Of a DNA stretch of 64,000 bases, positions 22,141 to 35,200 are shown piece by piece; within the stretch, counting starts at the first letter, position 1; each line of letters opens with the position of its first letter. Source of the DNA: Mesorhabditis belari (lineage: Eukaryota; Nematoda; Chromadorea; Rhabditida; Rhabditidae). The DNA lies in the NCBI GenBank assembly GCA_958450365.1, contig CAUEEP010000910.1, forward strand, positions 124,001-188,000. Direction: 5' to 3'. The notes under the pieces were generated by a model. The model made no database searches. It was not told the origin of the DNA and saw nothing but the letters and a program-made list of their open reading frames with translations. The position numbers and the translations under genes are program-made.

Positions 22141-25100
22141 CTATAAGAAAAAGCCTGATTTTGGAGATTCGAGTGTTTGTTTCTTCTTGAGCATCAATGA
22201 AGTGCATTTGTGAACGATTGAAACGGTTGCCGGTTGTTGTAGCCACGCTTCACCGTCACATTGCATTGGAAGAGGCCCTTTGACGACCCGCATGGATGCT
22301 TCACGACCTTGGCATATTCTCAGTGGAGTCGACAATCCAACCTGAAAAGAAAAGGTAAAATGAGCTCATTTAAAACAAATTAGTAACGCTTAAATCTGAA
22401 ATGAAAAACTCAAACATTTTTTCATCTAACTCATCTAACATAAATAAATTTGTTTAAACGGATATTCTAACCCAAAATTAGCTGAAAACTATCTGATAAT
22501 GTGTTAGTTCCCTTAAAATATCAACATACAGTTGTACCTGCAATTGAGCTATATGAAACGATGATCGAACCGCAAACACTTCAAATAGCTGATCAGAACA
22601 AGATTGTGGCATCGATTCGTCATTTTCCATAGTCCATGGCTAAATTTGAAAATTATTGTTGTAGAAAAAAATATCAAACCTCAACACCCGCCCCCCAACA
22701 AGGAATATTCAAAAAGATGAGCCCCTCGATTTCAGGCAGGTTGATTTTCTTTCCATCGACGATGAGCTCAATCTTTGACTCCAATCCAAAACACGCTCGA
22801 TCAAACACATCCTTTGTTCCAAAGGTAAAGAAGAGCAACTTGTTGATCAATCTAAAAATGAGCTTTATTACCTGATTAACAATTAAGTTGTACCTTGAAG
22901 ACATCGCTCTTGGTAACTGATCTCTTGTGCTTTGCATTCCATAAGTCACACATGCATCCACTCCTATTGAAATGTAATTCGTCATCGACATGGTTCTAAA
23001 TATTAAGAAGTTAAAAATTATGTCAAGTGCTAAAAACCTATTAGGTCGTCTGACACCCAATTTCCTTGGATATTCTATAGAGACTGTCCATCGATCAAGA
23101 AGAAACACCTCGGCTTCTTGTAAATCCTCTAAAACCTAAACCAAACTATAAACAAATTTTTCCTCAAATCGTTTGTAGTGCAACGAGTTGTTCTTAAAAT
23201 AGTAGTTTAGATCTTAACAGCTTTTTATAAATTTAGGTCCGCAATTACAAATGATATTAGTCTGTCCAGAAAGTCTTTTCGTTCATTTCATATTTCCGTT
23301 GAAAAATAACAAGTTCACCAATTAACCTATGCTTTGCTCTAAATGAAAAGTATCTATTGTTCAACTTGCCGTCTTTTTAAGTCAATTTTTAAGTCAAGGT
23401 TCACTTTCAAGCAAAAACGAGAGTGAAAACGTATTTTTCGTAAAAATCTATAAAAACCTCTACGAAAAAATTGGCGGAATCAATTTCTCTGGAAATTTGG
23501 CCATCTACCTAACTATTTGTGCTCTATCTTTTATCTATTGATATCAAGCTCGGTTTTTTTAAAGTGTTTAAACCGCATCATCGAGCCGCCCTTTTTGACT
23601 ACCCGACTTCACGCACCCAAAAAATCATCCAGATATTTTAAACGCGTTTTAATCTTATTTTGCAGAAAAATAATTGGCTTTTTTTAATTAAACAAACCGT
23701 ATTTCAATGGGTGCATTTGTTGGTTTTTAAGCGGAAGTATGAAAAAGAACGAAAAGACTTTCTAGGCAGCCTAATACAATCTTTTACCTGACTAGGCACT
23801 ACACAACCATCCGATTGTTTTCCCCATCCCAGCACACGACTCAAATCGTTCCCCGTACCAAGTGGAAGAACAGCCACCGCCGGGCGATTGCTCAGCTCAT
23901 CGATGTCATCTAAAATACGTTTCAATAAAATAAAAAAAGTATTCAACTGACTTAACACAAAGCTAATTGTTCCATCACCGCCAGCGATCACAATTCGTGC
24001 CTCAATTTCGGGATGACTCTCCAACCAACGAAGTACTGTTTTCATGTGTGACTTTGTTACATCAATTACCTAGACACATAAAATATTGAACACAAGAAAA
24101 AGTAAATACTTGTATGGGATGCAAAACAAGACGAAATGAAGAGGCGACTTTTGTACCAGCTCCACTGCCACTTTTTGGGTTTACGAGCACAAAGACGGGA
24201 CGCCAATCGGGTGGGTACTCTGGCTTGGCGATGCCATCGATGACCATCTAAATATGCGAAATTAAAATAGTGTTTCTTGTATAATGTTGGTTTGATTATT
24301 CTCTAGCATTTACATCAATTGCATGTAGCAGGCATTTAAAAATCAACTCTACTCAGTTGACGGTTTAACTTATAACACAAAATATAGTCTAAACTATTTA
24401 TGAGAGTTGGGTCACAAAACAGCTCAAAGCGACGCCAATGATTATTTACCTGTTTCTGCCCACGATTCCCGGCTTTTCTTAGAGTGACCGTATTTGGATA
24501 AAGGATAGATCGTTTTGCGCTTCCAAAATCGCAGACTTCATCTATAGATTGACGACAATCGGAATGAACGGCTCGACCACACCAGGAGCACCTAAAATAT
24601 AACGTTTAATAAAATTGTTATAAAAGGAGACGGTCCGGGTTTTTCGTGGTCAAATTTTATTGAAATTCACGACCAGGAACAGATTTGCATAAGAAACAAT
24701 TTTTTTTGAATAAGCTGCTCAACTGAAAAGTTGTAATAACTGCTTTTACGAAACATTTCCAATGGATTGAAGTTTAAATGACTGTTTACTTAACGCAAGT
24801 ACGGTACGTTTAACTAGAAGATCTAATGGAGTAAATCTTTTCAAGCGCAAACAATAAAATACTCGCCAAAATTTAATGTAAAGGAGAAAATAAAGTGGTG
24901 GAAATTTCTGAAAAAGTGAGCTCCAAAACGCAGTATTGAAACGAGTATGTTTCGATGAAAGTTCTACTGAAAATGATTGCCAATAGAGCAGAAGATCAAA
25001 GCGTTCCCCAATTAGCCATCACTACCCCCAAATAAAGCCCCCAAAATTGTTCTGTTGATCAAAAATCCCACTCATGTGGACGAGAAAATACGAGCTAACA

Positions 25101-26051
25101 CCAAAATATCAAGCTTTCCCTTTGGTGTTTAGAAATTTAGCGTTGAATCTTTATAATTACTACCTGTAGTCGCTAAGTCCAACATCTCCACCGCAAAGCT
25201 CCCCACAAATCGTACAAAAATCGTCGCTGAAGAGGTTGCCGTGTACCTTAAATAGGAACATTGTTATTTTTATTTTTGGAGTTTTACTTTCACTATATTA
25301 TTTCCTTGTGTGTAAGTAATTGCTATAAAACTAACCCAATGGTGCTTCACTTGATCATCTGATGTTGTTGGTGCGTTGACCTTGCATGGCTTGACCGTGG
25401 AAATTTTTCGGGCGCAGTTCACCTAAAAAGGGAATGTTTATTGAAGCTTTGGAAAATTCGTGAAAGTATCAGCTAGCTGAAGCATGTAATTTTTTGAAGA
25501 GAATGATCTTTATTTTTACCTTCATCTTTATTTCAGTTATTTTTTCCGGATTTCACCAAGTTGCCGAGAGTTATTAGCTACAGTTCATGCTTGGTAAACA
25601 AACAAAATGCCAAAACCCACCTCATCAACCATCATGTTGCAGTTTTCGCAGCGGAATCCCCTGAGAAGTCGTCTTTCACAGCACGAGCAGAAGTGGCTCC
25701 CATCAAATTCGTCTACTTGATCCCATAGGTGACCGCCTAAAAAAGAACATTACTGCAATAATTAAACGATAAGGCGTTGAAAGTTAAAAATTTGTTTATG
25801 CCACAAACAGCTTTTATACGGCTTAATTTATAATTTCCTGAAAGTCAATATAATAATCAATACATTTCTTTTGCAAAAAGCTTAGACTTACTTAAGAACT
25901 TTATAAAAACAACAATCAACTTACTTTTGACCACGGCCGATTCATTGTTGAATGTTTTCTTTGAACGTCGTTCAAGTAGTTTCCGGAAGCCGAAAAGGAA
26001 GAGGGTTGCGATGAGAACGAGGCCGAGCGCTGCCCACGCCTCTTCGAACAT
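22141..26051 (-). CDS. DGKE: Diacylglycerol kinase, epsilon type
   Basis: Thirteen exons (25925-26051, 25621-25736, 25336-25422, 25164-25246, 24450-24591, 24110-24247, 23952-24069, 23788-23909, 23038-23135, 22894-22995, 22680-22851, 22538-22639, 22141-22341) splice in phase to 535 aa, close to the roughly 570 aa of animal DGK-epsilon. An N-terminal membrane helix (ALGLVLIATLFLFGF) is followed by two C1 zinc-finger domains (HLWDQVDEFDGSHFCSCCER; HHWVHGNLFSDDFCTICGE), the catalytic domain with VFVLVNPKSGSGAG, IAGGDGTISFVLN and LPLGTGNDLSRVLGWG, and the accessory domain (NYISIGVDACVTYG, NKLLFFTFG, GLIFLNIPCWGAGVE, QCDGEAWLQQPATV). It phosphorylates membrane diacylglycerol to phosphatidic acid. 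The hydrophobic N-terminus and lack of EF hands or PH domain point to the epsilon class. A mariner-type MITE occupies one intron. Confidence 0.93.
23258..23773. mobile_element. mariner-type MITE in DGK intron
   Basis: The left end TTAGTCTGTCCAGAAAGTCT and the right end (inward) TTAGGCTGCCTAGAAAGTCT form terminal inverted repeats bounded by TA. The interior near the right end (AGAAAAATAATTGGC, then GTATGAAAAAGAACGAAAAG) is shared with the remnant at 62880-63033. No transposase ORF remains. Confidence 0.75.
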
Positions 26052-26338
26052 GCAGCGGCCTGGAAATAAGAAGTTTGTTCACAAAAATATAAAAAGAACA
26101 TCCAAAAACTAATGGCTAATTCTAAAAATAGACAAGACATAAAGAGGTTGGCTAACAAAAAGAGAGTAATGTAAAAAGACAGCCGTTAGTTCGGATCGGC
26201 GACTCTTTGTTTGAAGAGAAAGGGGCGCAAAAACGAGAAGGGGCACATGCATCTGGCAAAGTGCCAATCATGCAAAAAGCGCGTGGAATAAAAGAAATCA
26301 TTGCACAAAGTCAAGAAGTTGAAATTTTCATGAAATAT

Positions 26339-27093
26339 TAGGTACATGCATAAGAAATGCGGATTTCAACATTTTCATAAATTTCCAACGATAAAAACCT
26401 GATATCGATGAATGTTATAAACTATTTGAAAGCTGTAAATCTCCTCTACAAAATCGGCTAAAACATGTTTCAATTGATCGAAGCATTGAAGAAATTCCGA
26501 GGGCGAAATGCGAGTGACCAAAAAAGGAATCGAGTCACTTTAGGGACAAGTTTAGTGTCGTCAAAATAGAGTTAGCTTCCCAAAATTGAAGATTTAAAGA
26601 AAAAAAAGGATAACTATATATCAATTCATTAAAAAAAGTAACGGAAATGCATTTACAGAAATTTAGATAGAGCCTAAGTTCAAAACCCTCAAAATTGTCA
26701 AAAAAACCGGCTTTTTCACAAAAAAGAAAAATTATTGTAAAAACAAAGTTTCCCCATGAAATGATCCCAACTCTTAATTATTTTTAATGATATTTTTAGG
26801 ATAATGATTTTAGGGCCGTCATTTTCCACTATATAGTCAAAAGCGAACTCTTGTGAAAGTGGGGTTTGAGCACACTAAACTTGCCCCTAAAGTGACTCGA
26901 TTCCTTCTTTTGGTCACTCGCATTTCGCCCTGCGAAATTTCTTCAATTGTTCCATCAATTGAAATATCTTTTAGCCTATTTCGTAGAGGAGATTTACAAC
27001 TTTCAAATAGTATATAACATTCATCGATATCAGGTTTCTATCGTTGGAAATTTATGAAAATGTTGAAATCCGCATTTCTTATGCATGTACCTA
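26339..27093. mobile_element. 755-bp long-hairpin MITE
   Basis: Each end begins TTAGGTACATGCATAAGAAA, and the inverted repeats remain paired for about 200 bp (through AACATTCATCGATATCAGGT and the TCGAGTCACTTTAGGG arm). The central spacer is about 330 bp, with no ORF. It is bounded by TA. It lies upstream of the DGK start codon, between it and the candidate gene at 27236. Confidence 0.85.
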
Positions 27094-27235
27094 ATAGATA
27101 GAACAAAAACACGACCGTGCTTCACAAACATGAAATTTTAGGTGAGGTTATTTAGGAAGTAATGAAAATAAAACAGATAAAAGTATTTATTTAGACAATC
27201 GAATATCTTCTTCCATGAAATTCTTCCAAAACCCG

Positions 27236-27442
27236 CTATGTAAAGCTTGGGAAATCTCCGTTTTGTAATTCCTCGAGAAAAATGTTGTTGTTGTCATTTT
27301 CGAACACGTTTTCATTGTTTAAACAGGCGACCCGTGACTCCCTTATCAGTTTTGAGCTTCCTCCACCATGCAATCGCAAAAGTGCAAGTTCCAAGCGCGT
27401 TGAAGGAAACGCATCTAGATCAAATTCGCTCAAAAAGGACAT
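27236..27442 (-). CDS. Candidate 68-aa protein, unrecognised
   Basis: Single ORF, ATG at 27442 to TAG at 27236, reading MSFLSEFDLDAFPSTRLELA, then LLRLHGGGSSKLIRESRVAC and NNIFLEELQNGDFPSFT. The composition is balanced and protein-like, and AAATAAATA lies about 40 bp after the stop, a plausible polyadenylation signal. No signal peptide and no family recognised. It could be a real small gene, the last exon of a gene whose upstream exons were not found, or chance. Confidence 0.35.
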   Translation of the reverse strand: MSFLSEFDLDAFPSTRLELALLRLHGGGSSKLIRESRVACLNNENVFENDNNNIFLEELQNGDFPSFT

Positions 27443-27449
27443 AGCTTAG

Positions 27450-30430
27450 GAAATTCCAATCGAAATTTATCATTAGAAAGTCTGGTGCGAGATAGGAAAC
27501 TGCTCTGAAACAAAAAAGAAAAGGCAATTTCCAAATACCAGAGGTGCTTATTATTTTGCATTAACTTGAGATCTACTTAAATTTACCGTACTTTCTCTAC
27601 TAGAAGGGTCAGTCTTTCTATTTTCGATCCCGAAAAATACGATAAACGTTGTTTGTAAAAACGTTTGACGGGAAAATGACTCATTTAGACTTGGCGGGGG
27701 GGAGGCAGGTGAAAAAGCAACGGAAAACGACTCACAGTCGTAGTGAACAATTGATATTTGCGGAGGAACAGTGTGTGGAAGAGAAAAATAAATGCACCGA
27801 GTCAATGATGGAAAAAAAAAGAAAAACGGGGAAAATGTGGGCCGAAATGAGAAAAACCACCGGGGAAGACAACCCAGGAAAATATGGGAGGAAATAGGGA
27901 GAGAGCAATGAGTGAAGAAAGAGGTGGAAGAGAGAATGCGCACTCTTTGCCCCCCGTGTCTGTCCCCCACCTTTCTCTCTTGTTGTCTCCGCTGGACACT
28001 GAATCCTTGAATAGTTCATAAATTTGGGAATTTGTATCTAATCTGAAACATTTTGACGTTTACGAAGTTTTATTCTCACGCCTATGCAATCTTTGGTGTT
28101 CCGGTGCAATCGCCTATGCAATCTTTGGTGCATTTTTGAAAGAGATTGGAAATTTGCCTTTTAACTCTTGCTTTACTGAATTGATCAAACCTAGTGTGAC
28201 ATTCTTGATTAGCAGTTCTTAAAAGGTTAAAAATACCGTAATCCTTTTGGTTGTTGGAGAAAACGAACACAGCCATCACAAGAAAGACTAATGAGGATCA
28301 GATCAAGCTGAGTTTTGGTTACCATTCAGAAAGCTAACTTACCTCAACACCGCTGAATAGACAAGCACTCAATTATCCAAAACCTCCAACTTGATTAAGG
28401 TACTTTTTCTAAGCGAAAAACCTTATTCCTCTTCTTATTAAGTCTTCTCTCATTCCCCATAATTCTTTCCACGCTTGACGTCTCAAAAAATCTCCGCAAA
28501 GGTTTCAAAGATTCCAAAATCTTTGAATTTTTAACCCTCCTTCTCAATAAATGTAGACAATTGTGTGTAATCGATCCCCTTTATTTCAAAAGGCGCCTCA
28601 ATTTCAAAGAGTGACTATCGGGAAATTGAATCTCGTTTTGGTCCACGAGGGAGACACTTGTGGCCTTGGAAGCCACAAGTACCCATTCAAAGCAGCTCCT
28701 CCCGAACCTTTTGCTCAGTTTTCCGATTTTAGAAGTTTTGGCTTAAAGTTTTGCTCATTGGTCTTATCCAATTCTAATTTGGACCATCCTTTCTCTTTTG
28801 AACAGTTGAATTTCATGTGATCACTGCTACCAACGAGATTAAGAATATTGCGGCTTTCCAGCACTGTCTAGCTACATTATGAGATGTGGCAAAATGTTTC
28901 TTCGTCTTCATTGAAAGGTTCAAAAATACAATCTAATATTTATATTGTAGTGAGAAGCATTTTCAAAGCTTCGAGTAATATTTTACGGCGGTGTTTGACC
29001 ATTCCTCAACAATCCCTTTTCTTCACTGTTTATGGTTGTTGTTTTCAAAGCGACTCGGTGTCTTTTTCTCTTTTTTTCATGATTGCCCTTTTTTTCACTT
29101 TGTCTTGCCACTTCCAAATAACTCCCTTCTCTCCACATCGAATTTTTTGTTCACTTCCCGCCCAAACACCCATCTGTTCCTTAAAGGCAATGAATACATT
29201 GATTGCATCCCTCGTGCATCCCTCTATTTCTCAACACAAGAATTCGTCAGGTTTCAATTTAAACCGCTAAAACTTTTCACAAGCGCATGTAGAGTTTTTG
29301 AAAGTCTTTGGCCTTTGGAAGAAATTCTTTCAACCGCTCAACACGGTCTCTCTTTGATCGAAAAAAGCCTTTCGGTCAACGTTGAGTGAAATGTTTTGCG
29401 AAATTTTTATCCTGAAAACCGAGGATTTGGTAAGAAAACTAAATAAGTTGCAACATTTTTGACGCTTTAACATTCTATTTTTTAACAATAACATTCTACT
29501 TTTTTGATCAAGCTCTTTAATTTTGAGTGGGCTGAATGGCTTTTAGCTTCATGAAGCTTCAAATGAGACAGCTACGATAAAGTTTAGTACACAAAATAGA
29601 ATTGTTACAAGAAATTTTAGAATAGCTAATGTTTTCTAATTAGCACTATCTGTTTTGATAAACGGCTCTAATAGCTACCCTTTGGGTGTCTAATGAAGGC
29701 CATTAAAAGTAAACAAAAACAATCCATTTGGTGGCGAAAGGAGGAAGAAAGCACTCATAAATCAATTCTCTGTACGATTTATTGGTTTGAAACCCTTTTG
29801 CCCTTTTCAACATTCTAAACAGCGCCCCTTAAAAACTCATCTATAAATACCTTAAATTAAGTTCCAATTTCAAATTAAACTTATTAACTAAATATCTTTT
29901 TATGCACTTTTAAAAATATGAAAATGAATGAACATTTTTATTTCTTTTATTTTGCACAATTCGCAAACTTCAAATTTATAAACAGCTCAAACACTTTTCC
30001 TATTGCCAATTTTAGCGCTCATATTTTCTTATCATTGACCCTTTCTTTTCGTGCGCAATTCACTCACCCAGGTGCTTTTCGGACCAAAAAATCTTGACTC
30101 ATCTTTTAAGGAAACTTCACGGTTTTCTAAAAATGTTTTTCCAGCCTATTAATCAAAAAGGGAGCCAATTTTCACTTCTCCTTTGTTCGTGATTCACCAC
30201 TTTTCAATCCATTTTCGCCACTTCCTAAATTTTCTTGACACAAATTCTTGCCTATTTTGTTCGTGGCTTCTTACCATTTGCACAAGGGATTACCACTCTT
30301 TTTCGAGGAATATTTCTCCCTCTCTCCTCGAAAATGTGTTTTCTTTCAAAATTTGTGGTGTGGGCAGCGGACCGGAAATTCTTGATTTACTCTTGAGTTG
30401 TTTTTGAAATTTTTACATTTTTTACTTTAG
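27450..30430. other. 3-kb stretch without a recognised gene
   Basis: 27650-27960 is purine-rich on the plus strand and keeps spurious ORFs open. At 28656-28680 a perfect 9-bp hairpin (ACTTGTGGC/GCCACAAGT) sits in a protein-like stretch. The plus-strand ORF at 28991-29389, ending LEEILSTAQHGLSLIEKSL, could be a terminal exon after the acceptor-like CCTTAAAG at 29187, but no partner exon or family was found. 29440-30400 is AT-rich and presumably contains the upstream region of the RhoGDI gene. Confidence 0.35.
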
Positions 30431-30432
30431 AG

Positions 30433-31629
30433 ATGGCTCACGATCGGGATGATGAAGTCGAAGTGGACCACGAGAATCCGGCTGATGCCCTTTACAAGCC
30501 GCCAGCACAGAAGTCAATGATGGAAATCTTGGCTTGCGATGAAGTAGGCTTTGTGGTACTTTGGAGGTTGGAGAAGCCAATTTGGTTTATTTTTGGCTTG
30601 ATCCTATAATCATGAAAAAAGATAAGGGCTGGACTAATTGTTCTAACAATTCTAAAGAATTTAAACACAGCACAATTTAAACAATCCTAAAGAATTGTTT
30701 AAATTGTGCAGGGATAATAGATTTGATCAGTCAAAAAAAATTGATTTTGAAGGAATAATTAATAATAATTTGAAGGGCGTCTGTTTGAAGAAAAACGGTA
30801 GTTAAAGCTGTTAAAAAATTCGAAGCTATTGTAATTCTCTTTTTTTTCAGGGAGATGAAAGTTTGCAACGATACAAAGAGAAGCTCTTGGGGAGCGCGAT
30901 TGATTCGGTGGTAAGTTTTATTCCTGGTTTTTTTTTTTTAACTTTAACCTGGTTTGTAAGTTTAACTTTAGATAGTCGATCCTTCCGATCCAAAGACGGT
31001 GCTATTACGTGAGCTCTCCCTCGTAGTTGAAGGAAGACCCGATGTGGTCCAGGACCTCACCGATAGCAAGAGACTCGAGGAGACAAACTTTAAGATTAAG
31101 GTTGCATTTTAAAAGTCCAATCTCTGCGCTTAGTATTTAAGAATAGTAAACTTCTCCAAGAATTAAAATTGTCATCGTTTTTTTATTTTAGGAAGGAGTT
31201 CAATACAGGCTGCGTTTCAAGTTCTACGTTCAGCGAGAAATGGTCACGGGTCTTCGCTATTCGCATCGTGTCACGAAAATGGGCGTCCCTGGTTGGAATC
31301 TTTGTTGCTATTTAAAGTTGATCATAAATTTAGTGATCAACGAGCATTTGATGGTTGGATCGTATGGCCCGAAGCACGAGTTGATCGTCTACATCACGCC
31401 GCCAGAGGAGGCTCCTTCCGGGATGTTAGCACGAGGAAAATATAAAGTAAGCTTTAACTTTTTAATTACGGATAGATCTAATACAAAAGGTTTAGGTTTA
31501 TGACAGTGTTACTAGTATCTTTGGTCGGACTTTATCTTTATATTTTAGGTGCACTCGAAATTCACGGACGATTACAAGAACGTCTTCGCGAAATGGCAAT
31601 GGACGCTGGAAATCGCAAAGGATTGGTAA
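30433..31629 (+). CDS. rhi-1: Rho GDP-dissociation inhibitor
   Basis: Six exons (30433-30543, 30851-30910, 30972-31100, 31192-31291, 31334-31446, 31549-31629) give 197 aa, full length for RhoGDI. The protein has the acidic N-terminal arm (MAHDRDDEVEVDHENPADAL), the DESLQRYKEKLLG helix, the immunoglobulin-like prenyl-binding domain (LELSLVVEGRPD-like, GVQYRLRFKFYVQREMVTGL, MGVPVINEHLMVGSYGPKHE) and the conserved end FAKWQWTLEIAKDW. It extracts prenylated Rho GTPases from membranes and holds them GDP-bound in the cytosol. The ATG is 2 bp after a TTTACTTTAG acceptor, the usual position of an SL trans-splice site. Intron 4 (31292-31333) is 42 nt, in frame and stop-free. An AATAAAATAAAA signal lies near 31850. 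Confidence 0.95.
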
Positions 31630-32222
31630 ACAAACGGAACTTCTTCTCATTTTTCAATTTTTCCATGTGTAAGCACTTGGCTTTACTCTTTTTTGGACCA
31701 ATTGTGCCTCTTTTGTAAATTTTTGCGCTCTTTGATTTAAGTTGTCAAATTGTGAATTGAGCTGTAAATTTGTCACTTATACCTTTTTGTGAATGGTCTT
31801 GAATTTTCGTGTTGATCTTGTTTCTGATCTTTTTAAATGTGTGGCATTGAATAAAATAAAATGTAACGAAAATGCAAACGATGAAAAGATGTGAACAACA
31901 CTAAATTGAAATTATTGAACAAAAGTTTGTAGAACGGCCAAAAATATAGTAGTAATTGCTCAACCCTAGAAGAAATTACGTAGTGAACAATCAACGCCTG
32001 TTCCCAAGTTTTATTACTTCAGTATGTAAAAAAGATGTAAAAAAATTAAAAACGTGGGAGAAAAGCCTTGTTCAGAATCGTTGCGAAATCTTTTTCTGTT
32101 TGAAAAACATTGCACAAGTCTCCTGTTGAAATCTTACGAAAAGAACCATTTTTGGTTTTGCCAATTATTTTTTCTTTCTATCTAATTAAAAATTCTACTT
32201 TGTTCTGGATTTTAGATTTGCC

Positions 32223-35200
32223 ATGGAACTTTTAAACGATTTCGAATACGATAAGAAAGATTTGCTTGGTCATGGCTCGTTTGCAATGGTCTACAAGGGG
32301 CGATATAAAGCGGTTAGTAATATAAAAATGAAAGATAGTTAAGTTTCACATCTAGAAACATGGATTTTCAGATTTCCATACTACAGTATTTACAAATTTG
32401 CATTTAATGTCTGCATTTAATTTCTCTAATGTTTAAAATTTTATGCAAATTTTAAGAAACCCGACCATCCAGTTGCGGTGAAAGTGTTCCAGAAGAAAAA
32501 TCTCGGCAGAATCAAGGACCTCCTTGTCAAAGAGATCAAAATCATGAAGGTTTGCAAAGAAATGTAGCTCAAGAATGGTACAATTTTCAGGAATTGAGTG
32601 AAATCAAACACGAGAACTTGGTCTCATTGCTGAAATGCATCGAATCGCCGACTCAAATTCTTCTCGTCATTGAATTTTGTGATCACGGTGATTTGGCTGA
32701 TTATCTTCAAAAGAAGGGCACATTGCGAGAAGTGGAAGTGCAAAAGTTGGCGAAACAAATTGGTGAGTTAATGAACAGAAATCAAGATATTACCTAACTT
32801 TGATCATGTATTATTTTCTCGTTTGCAAACTTATATTCCAGGCAACGCTCTCCACTCGATGCACCAACGTGGAATCATGCATCGAGACTTGAAACCGCAT
32901 AATATTTTGCTCACAAATTCGAAAGCGATTGTAAAGCCACAGTTCAACGATTTAACAGTGAAATTGGTTGGTTTGACTGTGCAAGTTTGCATTTAACAAG
33001 AAACGCTCTCCAGTTTGCTCTTGAATTCGCATCTGACTATGAGATTTTATTATTTGATTGAAAAAAAGCTACGTATTATAGTACACTTGTTAAATTAAAT
33101 TGTTAAATTGTTGTTACACTAAATTGTTAAATTGTTACAAAAATTTGTCAATTTTTAAGAATTTTAACATGAGATTTCAGGCGGATTTCGGTTTCGCTCG
33201 TTTCTTGAGCGATGGTCTGATGGCAGTGACTTATTGCGGATCACCGATCTACATGGCTCCTGAGGTCGGTTTGATGGGTGCAAATAGAGATTTTGAATTC
33301 AACTTCACAAATATTAAGATATTCAGCCAATTTAGGTGATAATGGGTAATCCGTACGACTCAAAAGCTGACCTCTGGTCCCTTGGAGTGATCCTCTTTCA
33401 AGCGTTCATTGGAAAACTCCCATTCACGGTAACATTCTCAAATATCAATCTGAAGTCAAATAAAAATTTAAACTTTAGGCCAAAACGCCGCTTGAACTCC
33501 AGAAATTCTACAAAACCCAGCCCATTCTGTGCCCATTTTTCACCGACTCGTGCCCATTGTCGTTGAAAGATCTTCTAACTAAATTACTCACAAAGGATCC
33601 CGAAACAAGAATGGATTTTGGTGAGTTAAGAGATTTTTCGAAATATTCAAGTTTCAGAGGGTTTCTTCGAGAACGAGTTTTTGAGAGTAGAGAAGTTTTC
33701 GAAGGGTTCGGATCACTTTGGCACACCGAAGAGTCGACCAAGTACGAGTCGAGAAATTGAGATGGCAAAAGAGGCTAGTTTCTAGATTGGGTTTTTTTTG
33801 ATTTTTGGATACAATTATTAGCACTGAAATTTGTTGCTTTAGGTATTTAACAACAGAAAACAACATTGACTGTTTTTTTTAGCCTTTTCTCACCTCTTTT
33901 CACATTGTTGATCCGCCTACAACAAGCAAAGTCACATTGAATGTGCGAACTACAAAAAATCTCGTTAAGCAAGTTTGTAAACTCTTTAAAAAGTTCAAAA
34001 CCAAAAGTGTCTGAATTTTTAAAAGATTAGAGATTTTTCAGCTACCCCCTTTTTTGATGCGAATGAGCAAGAAGGACGATTTTGTGTTTGTCGAGACGCC
34101 GGACTCTTATCAAAAGATTTTGTTTCAGAAGGTAGTTATTCAAACTTGTATCAAAATACAAAAACTAAACTTAAGCAAAATTCGTATTCAGTTTTCAACA
34201 ACGGATTCGAAAAGCTCAACAATTCTCCCGGTTCCCCACCAAAAACGAGCATTTGATGAGATTGAGAGAAGGCGCTTGAAGGCACAAGGAAAAGTGAGGA
34301 ATTATTGGAGCTTGGAACTTAACAATTCAATTTTAAACATTTATATATATTAGGTTGTCCAGTTATGAATGCACGCCTGCTCTTGAACAGCAGACCTTAG
34401 GGCTATACAATTTTAGTTTTAAACTCTCGCGCATCCGCCATATTCTCCGGATATTTCTCCTTAGGATTACCATTTATTTCGCTCAATGCGAAACCATTTG
34501 GCTGGAAACAGGTTCAAAGATGTTCAAGAGGTCGAAAAATGGCTAGCCGACTTCTTTGCCTTAAAACAAGCCAATTTTTACCCCGAGAGAATTCATTCTT
34601 TGCATGGAAGATGGAAACAAATGGTGAATATATTGTTGATCGAGCTGTTAAACTGTTGGTTTTAAAATAAAGAGTTGTTATCTTAAAAACGCGCATTTAT
34701 AACTGGACAACCTAATATATATAATTATTTAAAATATATTTAAATATAAATTCGATACTTTCCCATTATACCCCCACAGCATCAATCCCGTTATACCACC
34801 ACAGCATCAATCCCATTATACCCGCACAGCATCAATCCCATTACACCCCCACAGCATCAATCCCATTATACCCCCACAGTATCAATCCCATTATACCCAC
34901 ACAGCATCAATCCCATTATACCCCCACAGCATCGATCCCGTTATACCCCCACAGCATCGATCCCGTTATACCCCCACAGCATCAATCCCGTTATACCCCC
35001 ACAGCATCAATCCCGTTATACCCCCACAGCATCAATCCCATTATTGCCCCCACAGCATCAATCCCATTATTGCCCCCACAGCATCAATCCCGTTATACCC
35101 TCACATTTAAAAAAATTAACATTTAACAAAAAACAACAAAATTTAGTTTACATCAATCCCATTATACCCCATAAATGGCAGGTTTTAAAAAAGCTTTTCT

